NCBI GenBank assembly: GCA_001804805.1
Contig: MHBH01000051.1
Location: 1-55,234 of the forward strand
Direction of reading: 5' to 3'
Origin: Lentisphaerae bacterium GWF2_49_21
GTDB lineage: Bacteria; Verrucomicrobiota; Lentisphaeria; Victivallales; GWF2-50-93
Length of the DNA stretch: 55,234 bases
The notes beneath the pieces were generated by a model. The model saw only the letters and a list, made by a program, of their open reading frames with translations, was not told the origin of the DNA and ran no database searches. Made by a program: the position numbers and the translations under genes. Every line of letters begins with the position of its first letter. Position 1 is the first letter of the stretch. Of the stretch, positions 44,501-51,493 are shown one piece after another.

Positions 44501-44904
44501 GCAACACTATCGTGGTACCGGACGATGTGGCGTCCGACGGCGCTGCGGCCAGGTTGGACGGCAAAGAGGGGGCGCCGTTGATCCAACTCAAGCACCATAA
44601 ACTGCCAGAGGAAGGACTCTGGGACATATATGCGGAAGTGAGGGTTGATGAAAATGGCGCAAATCCTGGCGATAACGCTCTGGGCATCGGGACCATGCCT
44701 CCTCAGGGCAACTGTACTAATATAAAACTGAGCCAATTGAAGAACGGCGCCTACTCGCTGTTCAAGGCTCCCGGCGGTCCATTCCGCTTTAATCAGGACG
44801 ACCAGGCGGTCTCGTATATTCGCGGTGGAAATGCAAAGATCAAATACATCTACGCGGATCGTTTTATCTTTGTCCGGGCTCCTGAAAATGCAGTTCGGAA
44901 ATAG
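41545..44904 (+). CDS. Secreted DUF4838 protein with two tandem carbohydrate-binding-like modules
   Basis: Exported 1119-residue protein. Signal peptide at about residues 1-26. Two near-identical jelly-roll modules of about 150 residues follow, each opening with NGGFENGKNSWWGEGGF or NGNFESGKSPWWGEGDF and closing with VAYYDDIKAEETD or VAYYDDLKVEETD. From about 370 an alpha-glucuronidase-like N-domain (DLIELAVAVELAEYLRKISG, GGTMYGVNWFLDHKLGVKWL) leads into the DUF4838 barrel, with MDNDWGWDIDPASAAF, FNAYHWGFSPPTGM and GYFAEGSWNTKNAE. A C-terminal beta domain follows. DUF4838 proteins are related to GH67/GH20-type enzymes, but the activity is not established. Start at 41545 chosen for the AAAGGAA upstream. 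Confidence 0.85.
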   Translation: MSIKIKASFAAGISMAFLSLVGIDVSAGNPVPIVNGGFENGKNSWWGEGGFSIVTEGAAESKSCLKIAGGFACQDKIKVEGGKKYKISMKIKSEGAPEGSVFVQMSYRGEGVEIKWYGPAKANGEAALFSTGGTHGWKDFSVVVKSPKNVNQLLIYLRKIPGSAGVAYYDDIKAEETDGEVTGALKPAGGVPGKIVNNGNFESGKSPWWGEGDFAIPAEGSAEGKNCMKVTGGFACQDKMPVEEGKKYQISMKIKSEDAPERSVFVQISYRGEGCSPEWRGPERIKNEVALFVTGGKHDWKTFSAVVKAPNGADQLLVYLRKLPKTDGVAYYDDLKVEETDKEVTTAAGLRRDELAKEIMTQPVADEKQAEALKKIISEASSKTVKSVTLADAGKSACHIHVGYDEDLIELAVAVELAEYLRKISGADFKPLSNDKNPLAELPLIIVGRHNKLTEKLCPDIPYDKLGADGFVIRTVGSNIVIAGATPGGTMYGVNWFLDHKLGVKWLSPDYSYVPSSKKVEVSSLNEIQVPRFNFRQVLSAEGDRKPFGSHNLLNGNSHGAQGILSPPEIDHWDSSWQKPGLTASFYDLVPNRPGLRYGGQVAMMNPEVRQIIADGIIKRLKAVPEYQNYWFGLMDNDWGWDIDPASAAFAKEHGGVASAAKTDLAIDVLQRVRKVLPGAKIAFNAYHWGFSPPTGMKLPEGLLVYPMTIQLDYSTPLNKGRNEKLGKDIEGWSAVAEDILLWDHITNFNGYIQPTPNIYPICETIRWLATMPNIHGYFAEGSWNTKNAEFSSLRVWIIARMLWDPSTDYKEAIAKYCDAYYGPAGTYVKQYIDLMHESSAKTRAAIWEKTNIDSAMLSLDFVTKADDLMEKAQAAVASDPVLLKHVLEVRVNVDYVILVRRKEYQDEATSQKLQFNLDFANRLARFNQTLKDEGIKEYYQGGRVADLEKLIAIDRKDSTPPELVRGLPKSDWKEVQEIGFNRYYGNTIVVPDDVASDGAAARLDGKEGAPLIQLKHHKLPEEGLWDIYAEVRVDENGANPGDNALGIGTMPPQGNCTNIKLSQLKNGAYSLFKAPGGPFRFNQDDQAVSYIRGGNAKIKYIYADRFIFVRAPENAVRK

Positions 44905-44929
44905 GACAATTTTTATTGTAAATCTGTTT

Positions 44930-44955
44930 GTAGCGGCCTACTGCGGTGGCCGCAG
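44930..44955 (+). repeat. GTAG REP hairpin downstream of the DUF4838 gene
   Basis: GTAG then CGGCC-tactgcggt-GGCCG. It starts the 420-base gap 44905-45326, which otherwise holds repeats and no gene. Confidence 0.6.
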
Positions 44956-44995
44956 TTTTATCAATAAGAAACTTTTACCGGTTAAGTAGGGCGGT

Positions 44996-45071
44996 CATTC
45001 CTGGCCGCCATCTTGTCGAGCTTCCGCCTTCGCTAAGATGCTGCGGCGGGACAAGGGAAAGCCCGACCTAC
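44996..45071. repeat. REPIN, GTAGG-type
   Basis: Ends GTAGGGC and GACCTAC face each other, enclosing GGCGG-tcattcctgg-CCGCC and a CCGCCTTCGCTAAGATGC phrase that recurs at 38749 and, altered, at 50523. Confidence 0.7.
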
Positions 45072-45267
45072 TTCAGAGGTAAGTTTCAAAGGAGTTAGCT
45101 CGTGAGAACTGTTCCTTTCTTGGTTCTGAATTACTAAAATAAAGGAGGGTGGACATTCCTGTCCGCCAACTCGCGGGTTGGAAAACCCGCGTTCCGTTGA
45201 ACAGGAGATGTCTCAAGACTAGTATGAGTCAACTTGTTACGTCATAAGTGAAACGGAAAGAAAGAAA

Positions 45268-45289
45268 CAGCCCTTACGGGCTTGACTAC
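45268..45289 (-). repeat. GTAGT-type REP hairpin
   Basis: Minus strand GTAGTCAAGCCC-gtaa-GGGCT, close to the copy at 24326-24347. A part copy without the head is at about 50502-50519. Confidence 0.65.
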
Positions 45290-45326
45290 GAACGAATGAC
45301 GCAGAATTAGAGATTGGAGAATTGGA

Positions 45327-46295
45327 ATGAAATACCTCGCAGCTTTACTGTTATTTTTTCTGTTCGCAAAAATGGATGCCGGGGAGAATTCAGCAGTCCA
45401 GACAATCAGTGGTGACAAACTTACCGTTGAAATAATGGATCCGAACCATCCGGACCGATACAACAGGGGTGTCCGTTTCACTCCTGTTGCGGCCGTGTTG
45501 GGAGTCAAGATGGACGGGAAGGAATTCATGTTCCATCCGGAAAAGCATGATGTGAAGAATGATCATGGAGGACTGGCTTCGGAATTTGATCTCTGCATTC
45601 CCGGCGGACCCGATGAGGATCTGCCTCCGGGATATCTGGAGGCGAAGGACGGGGAGGGATTCCTGAAGATAGGAGTCGGTGTACTGAAGAAGAAGAAAGG
45701 CGAAAATTATTCTTTATTCCAGCAGCCAGAAGTCATTGACAGGGCAAAGACAGACGTTCAATGGGACAAGAACGGAGCGAAGTATGAGCAGACGTCCCGG
45801 GGAGTTAATGGATATGGATATAAGTTGAATGCCTACGTCAGAATACTGGACAATAGAATCAACGTAGAATGGAAATTGAATAATACTGGGACTAAGGCTT
45901 TTACGACGAAGAATTATGTACATAATTTCTTCCGGTTTGATGACAGGAATGTCGGACCTGACTATGTCCTTTCATTTCCTTATGATTTCAATGTGAAAGG
46001 ACTTGAAGCTGAACAGACGCAGTCGGGGAGGGATATAAATTTTGTCAAGGAAATTCCCAAATGGGTGAACATGGCAGTTGCATATCCTCAGGACTATACT
46101 GGAATAAACACATGTGTCCTGAAGAACACCGCAAACGGCATGAGCATAACCTGCGAGACATCGGTTACGGGATTTGTAACGGCGATCCACGGTCGTCCAA
46201 ACTATGTATCTCCGGAACAGTTCATCAAGCTGAGCCTTAAGCCGGGTGAAACTGCCTCCTGGAACAGGACTTATATTTTTGTCGCTGGGAAATAG
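45327..46295 (+). CDS. Secreted mutarotase-like protein
   Basis: Exported protein, 322 residues, with signal peptide at about residues 1-19. The body is all beta. Segments such as DPNHPDRYNRGVRFTPVAAV, NGYGYKLNAYVRILDNRINV, EWKLNNTGTKAF and LSLKPGETASWNRTY follow the supersandwich pattern of galactose-mutarotase/aldose-epimerase relatives, including a YNRG-x-RF motif near the start. The catalytic His/Glu pair of true epimerases is not clearly placed, so a binding or auxiliary role is possible. It leads a three-gene secreted row with an esterase and a deacetylase. Confidence 0.65.
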   Translation: MKYLAALLLFFLFAKMDAGENSAVQTISGDKLTVEIMDPNHPDRYNRGVRFTPVAAVLGVKMDGKEFMFHPEKHDVKNDHGGLASEFDLCIPGGPDEDLPPGYLEAKDGEGFLKIGVGVLKKKKGENYSLFQQPEVIDRAKTDVQWDKNGAKYEQTSRGVNGYGYKLNAYVRILDNRINVEWKLNNTGTKAFTTKNYVHNFFRFDDRNVGPDYVLSFPYDFNVKGLEAEQTQSGRDINFVKEIPKWVNMAVAYPQDYTGINTCVLKNTANGMSITCETSVTGFVTAIHGRPNYVSPEQFIKLSLKPGETASWNRTYIFVAGK

Positions 46296-46356
46296 AATAA
46301 TCCATCCTTACTACAATTCTTGATAAAGACAAGCAACGAGAATATCTTCCTATATT

Positions 46357-47187
46357 ATGAAAAACAAATCATCTTTCAGCTTGATCATGTATGTATTTGC
46401 CCTTTGCGGAATAAGTGCAAGTACCGTGGCGCAGACGGATGTCAAGCCAGCAGCTGCACCAGCAGTCGCTCCAGCAACCGCAAAGGCATGGGATAGTGCA
46501 TTTGAATCTCTGTCCTATGACAAGGATGGCAATACTCTTCCATACCGTTTCCTCAAGCCTGCCAAAGTAGAAGCCGGCAAAACTTATCCATTGTTGATTT
46601 TTCTCCACGGCGCAGGAGAACGTGGAACTGACAACAAGGCTCAGATGAAGCACAGCGTCAGTGACATTGTGAAGATTGGGTATGAGAAGAATCCCTTTTT
46701 CATGATAGTTCCGCAATGTCCCAAGAACAGGCGCTGGGTCGAGGTTGACTGGGGAGCCAATTCGCACACGATGCCTGAAACACCGTCAATACCATTTCTG
46801 CTTTTGTTTGATGTGATATACAAGGTTTCAAAGGATTTTCCTGTTGATCCGAAACGCATCTATGTAATGGGGATTTCAATGGGGGGTTTTGGAACCTGGG
46901 ATGCGATTTCCCGTTCTCCCGATTTGTTCGCCGCCGCAATCCCGGTCTGTGGAGGTGCTGATACTGTCCAGGCTGCAAAGCTGGCGAAGTTCCCGATCTG
47001 GGTGTTCCATGGTGGAAATGATACTACTGTGAAAACAAAGCGTTCCCGTGACATGGTCGAGGCGATCAAGAAGGCTGGAGGTGATCCCAAATATACCGAA
47101 TATCCCGGTGTCGGCCATGGATCATGGGCTCAGACCTTTTCCAATCCTGAAGTGATAGAATGGCTCTTCACGCAGGTCAGGAAATAA
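46357..47187 (+). CDS. Secreted alpha/beta hydrolase, carbohydrate-esterase-like
   Basis: Exported serine esterase, 276 residues. Signal peptide ends near residue 24, then a Pro/Ala linker. The hydrolase domain has LLIFLHGAGERGTDN (oxyanion region), the nucleophile in YVMGISMGGFGTWD, Asp in GGNDTTV and His in GVGHGSW: a full triad. The pattern fits the prolyl-oligopeptidase/CE1-like group (LpqC- or feruloyl-esterase-like). Together with the adjacent deacetylase gene it suggests removal of ester and acyl groups from a polysaccharide outside the cytoplasm. Confidence 0.86.
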   Translation: MKNKSSFSLIMYVFALCGISASTVAQTDVKPAAAPAVAPATAKAWDSAFESLSYDKDGNTLPYRFLKPAKVEAGKTYPLLIFLHGAGERGTDNKAQMKHSVSDIVKIGYEKNPFFMIVPQCPKNRRWVEVDWGANSHTMPETPSIPFLLLFDVIYKVSKDFPVDPKRIYVMGISMGGFGTWDAISRSPDLFAAAIPVCGGADTVQAAKLAKFPIWVFHGGNDTTVKTKRSRDMVEAIKKAGGDPKYTEYPGVGHGSWAQTFSNPEVIEWLFTQVRK

Positions 47188-47189
47188 AA

Positions 47190-48173
47190 ATGAAGTCAAA
47201 GATACGCAGTGCTCTGCTGCTGATTTCAGCATTAACTGTAGGGGTGACAGCCATGGCCCAGGAGAAGAATTCGCAAGGTGCGGCTGAGATAGCGAAGTGG
47301 AAGGATGGGAAGAAGGCGGCGTTTCTCCTCATGTTCGATGATGGCATGCCGTCCCATCTCAAGAATGTCATACCGGAATTGAAGCAGCGCGGTTTTATTG
47401 GAACCTTCTACATTAATCCAGGCGTAAAATGGTATGAGAAGAGCAAATGGGAGAAGGATGTCGTAGCCGCAGGGATGGTTTTTGGAAATCACACCATGAC
47501 CCATGCAGGCGCCAAGGATGCGGCACAGGCGGATGCCGACATCGCCCAGTGCAATGAATATGTGTTGAAGCTCAATCCTGAGCTCAAACAGCCCCGGCTG
47601 ATCTCGTTTTCACGGCCCGGTGGCGTTGATTGGAAAGTCACTCCTGATGAGATGAAGGCGATATTCGCGAAATATAATATTGTCCCAAGACCGCCTTCTA
47701 ACGGACGTTTCGGCGGAATACACATCAAGAATGCCGACGGACTTCTGAAGGTAGTTGATTTGGCCGTTGAGAAAGGCGGTTCGGAAAGTCTCTTCTTCCA
47801 TGGCGTCGGTGGCGACTGGCTCAGCCAGTCAACGGAGGATTTCGTCAAGATGCTCGACCGTCTGGATGCGAACCGCGATAATCTATGGATCACGGATCCG
47901 ATCTCAATGCACAAATATGAGACCGAGAGGAATGGCGCACAGGTGAAGGTCATTGGGTCCGATGAGAAAGGAATCAGGATAAGCTTGTCCTGCAGCGCCG
48001 ATGCGAATCTCTATGATTTCCCTTTGACTCTCATCACAAAGGTTCCTGCAGCTTGGAAGAAATGCAAGATCACGCAGTCGGGGAAGACTGTGACAACCGA
48101 TGCCGTAAATGGACAAGTCCAATACGACGCTCTTCCCGGCAAGGACGAGATCCTGATCCAGCCGGAGGAATAG
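47190..48173 (+). CDS. Secreted polysaccharide deacetylase (NodB/CE4-like)
   Basis: Exported metal-dependent deacetylase, 327 residues. Signal peptide at about residues 1-23. The NodB domain has AAFLLMFDDGMPSHL (catalytic Asp and metal Asp), FIGTFYINPG and the metal-binding HTMTH in VFGNHTMTHAG, an intact D-H-H triad. Further blocks are ISFSRPGGVDWKV, where CE4 enzymes have RPPxG, and SLFFHGVGGDW near the end. A C-terminal beta segment follows. It starts two bases after the esterase stop, so the two genes are surely cotranscribed. Target may be an N- or O-acetylated glycan. Confidence 0.88.
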   Translation: MKSKIRSALLLISALTVGVTAMAQEKNSQGAAEIAKWKDGKKAAFLLMFDDGMPSHLKNVIPELKQRGFIGTFYINPGVKWYEKSKWEKDVVAAGMVFGNHTMTHAGAKDAAQADADIAQCNEYVLKLNPELKQPRLISFSRPGGVDWKVTPDEMKAIFAKYNIVPRPPSNGRFGGIHIKNADGLLKVVDLAVEKGGSESLFFHGVGGDWLSQSTEDFVKMLDRLDANRDNLWITDPISMHKYETERNGAQVKVIGSDEKGIRISLSCSADANLYDFPLTLITKVPAAWKKCKITQSGKTVTTDAVNGQVQYDALPGKDEILIQPEE

Positions 48174-48234
48174 CAGGTACGCGGCCCTGGTCGCACGTCT
48201 GAAGCGCATAAACCTATGGCGTCGCCGCAGGAGC

Positions 48235-48371
48235 CTGTCGGACTTAGGAATGAGCGTGACAAGCAGTATTATGTTCGTAGTTAACGCATTCTTGCGTGTG
48301 TTTCGAATTTTTAAAGCCACAGCCAATAATGGCTTGACTACAAACAATTATGAAAAAACTAAGTCCGACAG
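48235..48371. repeat. Nested repeat element, copy B (137 bp)
   Basis: Perfect 13-base ends CTGTCGGACTTAG and CTAAGTCCGACAG. The interior holds a GTAGT-type REPIN at 48277-48341. Copy A is at 33778-33905. Confidence 0.78.
48277..48341. repeat. REPIN inside element B, GTAGT-type
   Basis: GTAGTTAACGCA-ttct-TGCGT faces AGCC-aataat-GGCTTGACTAC. The stems differ from copy A although the outer frame is the same. Confidence 0.68.
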
Positions 48372-48394
48372 ACTACTCGTGCGGGAAAATTTTT

Positions 48395-48445
48395 CATGTA
48401 CCATCTTAATTTCTAAGAATGGGACAGGCTGAAGCCCGTCCCTAC
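48395..48445 (-). repeat. GTAG REP plus conserved flank, partner of 38691-38741
   Basis: 49 of 50 bases (48395-48444) match 38692-38741 in inverted orientation. The hairpin is GGGACAGGCT-ga-AGCCCGTCCC. Confidence 0.85.
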
Positions 48446-48514
48446 TTTTTTAGTACACATGAAAAAGAAATAATTCCTGAATTTATGCTTGTTTTAGCTT
48501 TTTCTTGTTTTATA

Positions 48515-48544
48515 ATATGTCAAACATATTGATATAATATATCA
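48515..48544. promoter_or_regulatory. Two abutting 15-base perfect palindromes upstream of the GntR gene
   Basis: ATATGT-CAA-ACATAT at 48515-48529 is directly followed by TGATATA-A-TATATCA at 48530-48544, 14 bases before the regulator start. This suits a dimeric GntR-type autorepressor bound at two neighbouring sites. Confidence 0.65.
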
Positions 48545-48558
48545 TACATAGGAGCCAT

Positions 48559-49197
48559 ATGAAAGGAAATCTCAACGAGGATTTCAAGGCGTATCTCATA
48601 GACAATGATTATAAGCCCGGAAGCAGGCTTGACAACGAACTTGAGCTGGCGGAACTATTCCATGTCTCGCGCGGGACCATCCGCGAGGTGCTCATGCACA
48701 TGCAGTTCATGGGCGTGATAGAGCGCATAAAGAACAAAGGAACCTTCATACGGGAGTTCACATACGAAAAACTCGAGGAGAGCATCTCCTTCTGCTTCCG
48801 GTTCTCCGGATTCGGATTCGAGGAGCTTAAGGAGGCGCGCCTGTATATGGAACTTGCCATCATGCCACTTATCGTCAAGAGGATCACTCCGGAGCAGGCG
48901 GAACAGCTGAAGCAGAATATCAAGCAGATGGAAAAATACCTCGACATTCCAGAAAAGGCCGATGCTCTTGACAAGGAATTCCATGTCATGCTCTTCGATA
49001 TATCCGGAAATCGCATCCTCAAGATATTCTCAAACGTAGTTCATCTACTGTTCCGCCGTCAGTACCGAGAAAAGTTCCTAAATCCGAAGTCAAAGCAGAA
49101 CAGTCTAAGGGACCACAAAGCCCTTCTCGAGGCCATCATGGCGGAGAATCTGGACGAGGCATGCAGGATAATGAGGCAACACATAAGCCAGACTTGA
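48559..49197 (+). CDS. GntR-family (FadR/FCD-type) regulator
   Basis: Regulator of 212 residues. The winged helix is in residues 5-70 (YKPGSRLDNELELAELFHVS, RGTIREVLMHMQFMGVIE, NKGTFIREF). The helical FCD effector domain follows, with LKEARLYMELAIMPLIVKRI, the metal or acid site region KEFHVMLFDISGNRI and DHKALLEAIMAENLDEA. It leads the sialidase-like and aldolase genes on the same strand and most likely controls them in response to a sugar acid. AGGAG precedes the ATG, and two palindromes lie just upstream. Confidence 0.9.
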   Translation: MKGNLNEDFKAYLIDNDYKPGSRLDNELELAELFHVSRGTIREVLMHMQFMGVIERIKNKGTFIREFTYEKLEESISFCFRFSGFGFEELKEARLYMELAIMPLIVKRITPEQAEQLKQNIKQMEKYLDIPEKADALDKEFHVMLFDISGNRILKIFSNVVHLLFRRQYREKFLNPKSKQNSLRDHKALLEAIMAENLDEACRIMRQHISQT

Positions 49198-49201
49198 GAA
49201 G

Positions 49202-49274
49202 ATAGACAGGATAACGGGATTTACATGATTGAATACTTGAAAATAAATCCTGAAAATCCTGTTATCCTGTCTAT
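49202..49274 (+). terminator. Inverted repeat downstream of the GntR gene
   Basis: ATAGACAGGATAAC (49202-49215) and GTTATCCTGTCTAT (49261-49274) pair perfectly around a 45-base loop that also contains ATCCTG words. No strong T-run follows, so it may be an RNA stem or repeat rather than a true terminator. Confidence 0.45.
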
Positions 49275-49305
49275 ACGTTCTTAATTCATAAAGGAGAAAT
49301 TTGAA

Positions 49306-50490
49306 ATGAACGGAAATGAGGAAATAAATATCAGGTCGAAAAAAGTCATGGAAGATGCCCCTTTGCTTCTGGTTCCGCCGAAGATACGCAAGTTCGATGA
49401 GCCGGAACTTCTACCGGAACGGAATGATTTTACGATGAGTGCCGGAATCGCCATGACTCCGGATGGAAGGATCTGGGTATCATGGTTTGGAGGAGAGGAC
49501 GGACAGAAGGCGTTCATGATGATGGCGTCCAGCGACGATGACGGGCAGACCTGGTCGAGACCGAGATACATCATCAAGGAGCCTCTTACGCCAAATGGAT
49601 TCCACCGATCCATACTTGGTGGGAATCTTTGGACGGATCCTCAGGGGCGATTGTGGTGTTTCTTCGCTTATTCAATCGGATTCTGCGACGGAAGACAGGG
49701 TGTCTGGGCGAGTGTCTGCGAGAATCCGGATTCGGACGATCTTGTCTGGTCGACACCAAGTCGTCTTTGTAATGGATTTGTGCTTAACAAGCCAATAATC
49801 CTTCGCGGAGGAGAATGGTTGCTTCCGACAACTCTCTGGGACAGGTATCTCATGGGATTCTGTGGCGGTGATTTGAAAACCAGCGATTTGTTCCACGAAC
49901 TAGACCAGTGGAGGATGAGCAACTTCATGGTTTCCATTGACAATGGAGACACATGGGAACGACGTGGAGGTGTATTTGCAGAAGAGAGGATTTTTGATGA
50001 GCCGGTGTTCATCGAGAAAACAAATGGCGAACTCCGCTGCCTTATAAGGACTCATTACGGACTGGCCGAGACAAGATCCATCGATTCAGGATTCAACTGG
50101 TCAAAGCCGGTACCATCCAATCTCCAGCATTGCAGTGCCAGAATCTTCACGCTACGTTTAAAGTCCGGAAAAGTACTTTTGGTAAAGCACGGACCTCTCT
50201 TCCAGAAGACCGGACGTACACATCTGACCGCATACATCTCCGAAGATGAAGGTGAAACCTGGAAGGGAGGATTGCTGTTAGATGAACGTGAAAATGTAAG
50301 TTATCCGGACGGATTCCAGTCCGAGGATGGCAGGATCTATATCAACTACGACCGGAAACGTATCGATGGTGAAATACTTCTGGCCGTATTCAACGAGGAG
50401 GATGTGCTTGCCGGGAAAGCTGTTTCAAAGGCATGCCGTCTGAAAGTGCCGGTACAGAGAACAGCTGAGGCAATCAAGGAGAAAAAGTAA
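49306..50490 (+). CDS. Sialidase-fold (BNR/Asp-box) protein
   Basis: Six-bladed propeller protein, 394 residues. Three Asp-box repeats are visible: SSDDDGQTWSRP, SIDNGDTWERRG and SEDEGETWKGG. TPDGRIWVSWFGGEDG near residue 50 and LIRTHYGLAETRSIDSGFNW are typical of the BNR_2 sialidase-like group found in sugar loci. The arginine triad and RIP motif of classical GH33 sialidases are not clear. No signal peptide, so it is probably cytoplasmic and may cleave an imported oligosaccharide. It sits between an FCD regulator and an HpaI-type aldolase. The ATG follows AAAGGAGAAA. Confidence 0.82.
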   Translation: MNGNEEINIRSKKVMEDAPLLLVPPKIRKFDEPELLPERNDFTMSAGIAMTPDGRIWVSWFGGEDGQKAFMMMASSDDDGQTWSRPRYIIKEPLTPNGFHRSILGGNLWTDPQGRLWCFFAYSIGFCDGRQGVWASVCENPDSDDLVWSTPSRLCNGFVLNKPIILRGGEWLLPTTLWDRYLMGFCGGDLKTSDLFHELDQWRMSNFMVSIDNGDTWERRGGVFAEERIFDEPVFIEKTNGELRCLIRTHYGLAETRSIDSGFNWSKPVPSNLQHCSARIFTLRLKSGKVLLVKHGPLFQKTGRTHLTAYISEDEGETWKGGLLLDERENVSYPDGFQSEDGRIYINYDRKRIDGEILLAVFNEEDVLAGKAVSKACRLKVPVQRTAEAIKEKK

Positions 50491-50587
50491 AAATTCAAAA
50501 GAACAGCCCTTACGGGCTTAATCCGCCTTCGCTGAGAGGCTACGGCGCGACAGGCTACGAAACAAATCCATTGTTTGTAGTTAGAGT

Positions 50588-50639
50588 GTAGGACAGGCCT
50601 CTGGCCTGTCTTTTTCGACAGGCGGGACGCCTGTCCTAC
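50588..50639. repeat. REPIN, GTAGG-type, textbook form
   Basis: GTAGGACAGGCC-tct-GGCCTGTC, a TTTTTC spacer, then GACAGGCG-gga-CGCCTGTCCTAC. The 3' half has the same arms as the REP in the RHS gene. Confidence 0.85.
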
Positions 50640-50701
50640 ATTCTTTTTTATAAGGTTTCATTTGTTTGAATATTGGAATTTTCTACAAAGAAAGGTGTCA
50701 T

Positions 50702-51463
50702 ATGAAGACATTGAAGGAATTGATGGCCGAAAAGAAGTCAGTGTTTGGGATATTCGCAAAGACAAATGATCCAATGTTCATTGAGGTCATGGGGAAGGCT
50801 GGAATTGACTTTGTCATAATAGACTGCGAGCACGGACCTAACTCCCCTCGCGAAGTCCTTCCTCTTGTTCTTGCGGCAAAGGCTTCAAATTTGCAGACTG
50901 TGGTCCGTGTCGGAAGTTCTTCTGTGATTGAGATCCAGAGGATGCTTGATATTGGAATATCCGGAATACAGGTTCCGCAGGTTCAGACTGAAGAGGACGC
51001 AAGGGGCGTAGTGAAATCTGCGAAGTTCGCACCTCTTGGGATGAGAGGAGTCTGCTGCAATGTGCGTGCAGCAGACTATTCATTGAAGAAGAGGCAGGAA
51101 TATTTCAGTGGACAGAACAGGGATGTGGCTGTGATAGTGCAAATAGAGGGAAAAGAGGGATTCGATAATTTGGATTCAATGATGAATGTTGAAGGTATAG
51201 ACATATTCTTCATAGGTCCGAACGATCTTGCCCAATCGCTGGGATGCCCGGATGTGAACCATAAGAAGGTGCAGGATACGGTCAATGACATCATAGGCAA
51301 GTGCCGGGAAAAAGGCAAGCACGTCGGCATATACGCGGACAATGTCCAGAGCGCATTGCAATACAAGGCGATGGGCGTCGGCTACGTCTCATGCTCAACC
51401 GATGTCGGCATATTCGCCAGGTCATGCGCGGAAATGGCGAAGGAATTTGGAAGTCCCAGTTAG
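50702..51463 (+). CDS. HpcH/HpaI-family 2-keto-3-deoxy sugar-acid aldolase
   Basis: Metal-dependent class II aldolase, 253 residues, expected to split a 2-keto-3-deoxy sugar acid into pyruvate and an aldehyde. Diagnostic blocks: FVIIDCEHGPNS (catalytic His region), VVRVGSSSVIEIQRMLDIG with the active Arg, GISGIQVPQVQT, VIVQIEGKEG (metal-binding Glu) and FIGPNDLAQSLG. The family includes YfaU (rhamnonate) and GarL (glucarate); the exact substrate cannot be read here. The start at 50702 has AAAGGTG upstream. It closes the module begun by the FCD regulator and the sialidase-like gene, though a REPIN lies in the gap. Confidence 0.9.
   Translation: MKTLKELMAEKKSVFGIFAKTNDPMFIEVMGKAGIDFVIIDCEHGPNSPREVLPLVLAAKASNLQTVVRVGSSSVIEIQRMLDIGISGIQVPQVQTEEDARGVVKSAKFAPLGMRGVCCNVRAADYSLKKRQEYFSGQNRDVAVIVQIEGKEGFDNLDSMMNVEGIDIFFIGPNDLAQSLGCPDVNHKKVQDTVNDIIGKCREKGKHVGIYADNVQSALQYKAMGVGYVSCSTDVGIFARSCAEMAKEFGSPS
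51020..51030. repeat. GCGAANTTCGC palindrome, copy 7
   Basis: Central G, 13-base version, in the aldolase gene as Ser-Ala-Lys-Phe-Ala. Confidence 0.7.
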
Positions 51464-51493
51464 GATTAAAATCAATGAGTAAATCCTACAGGA

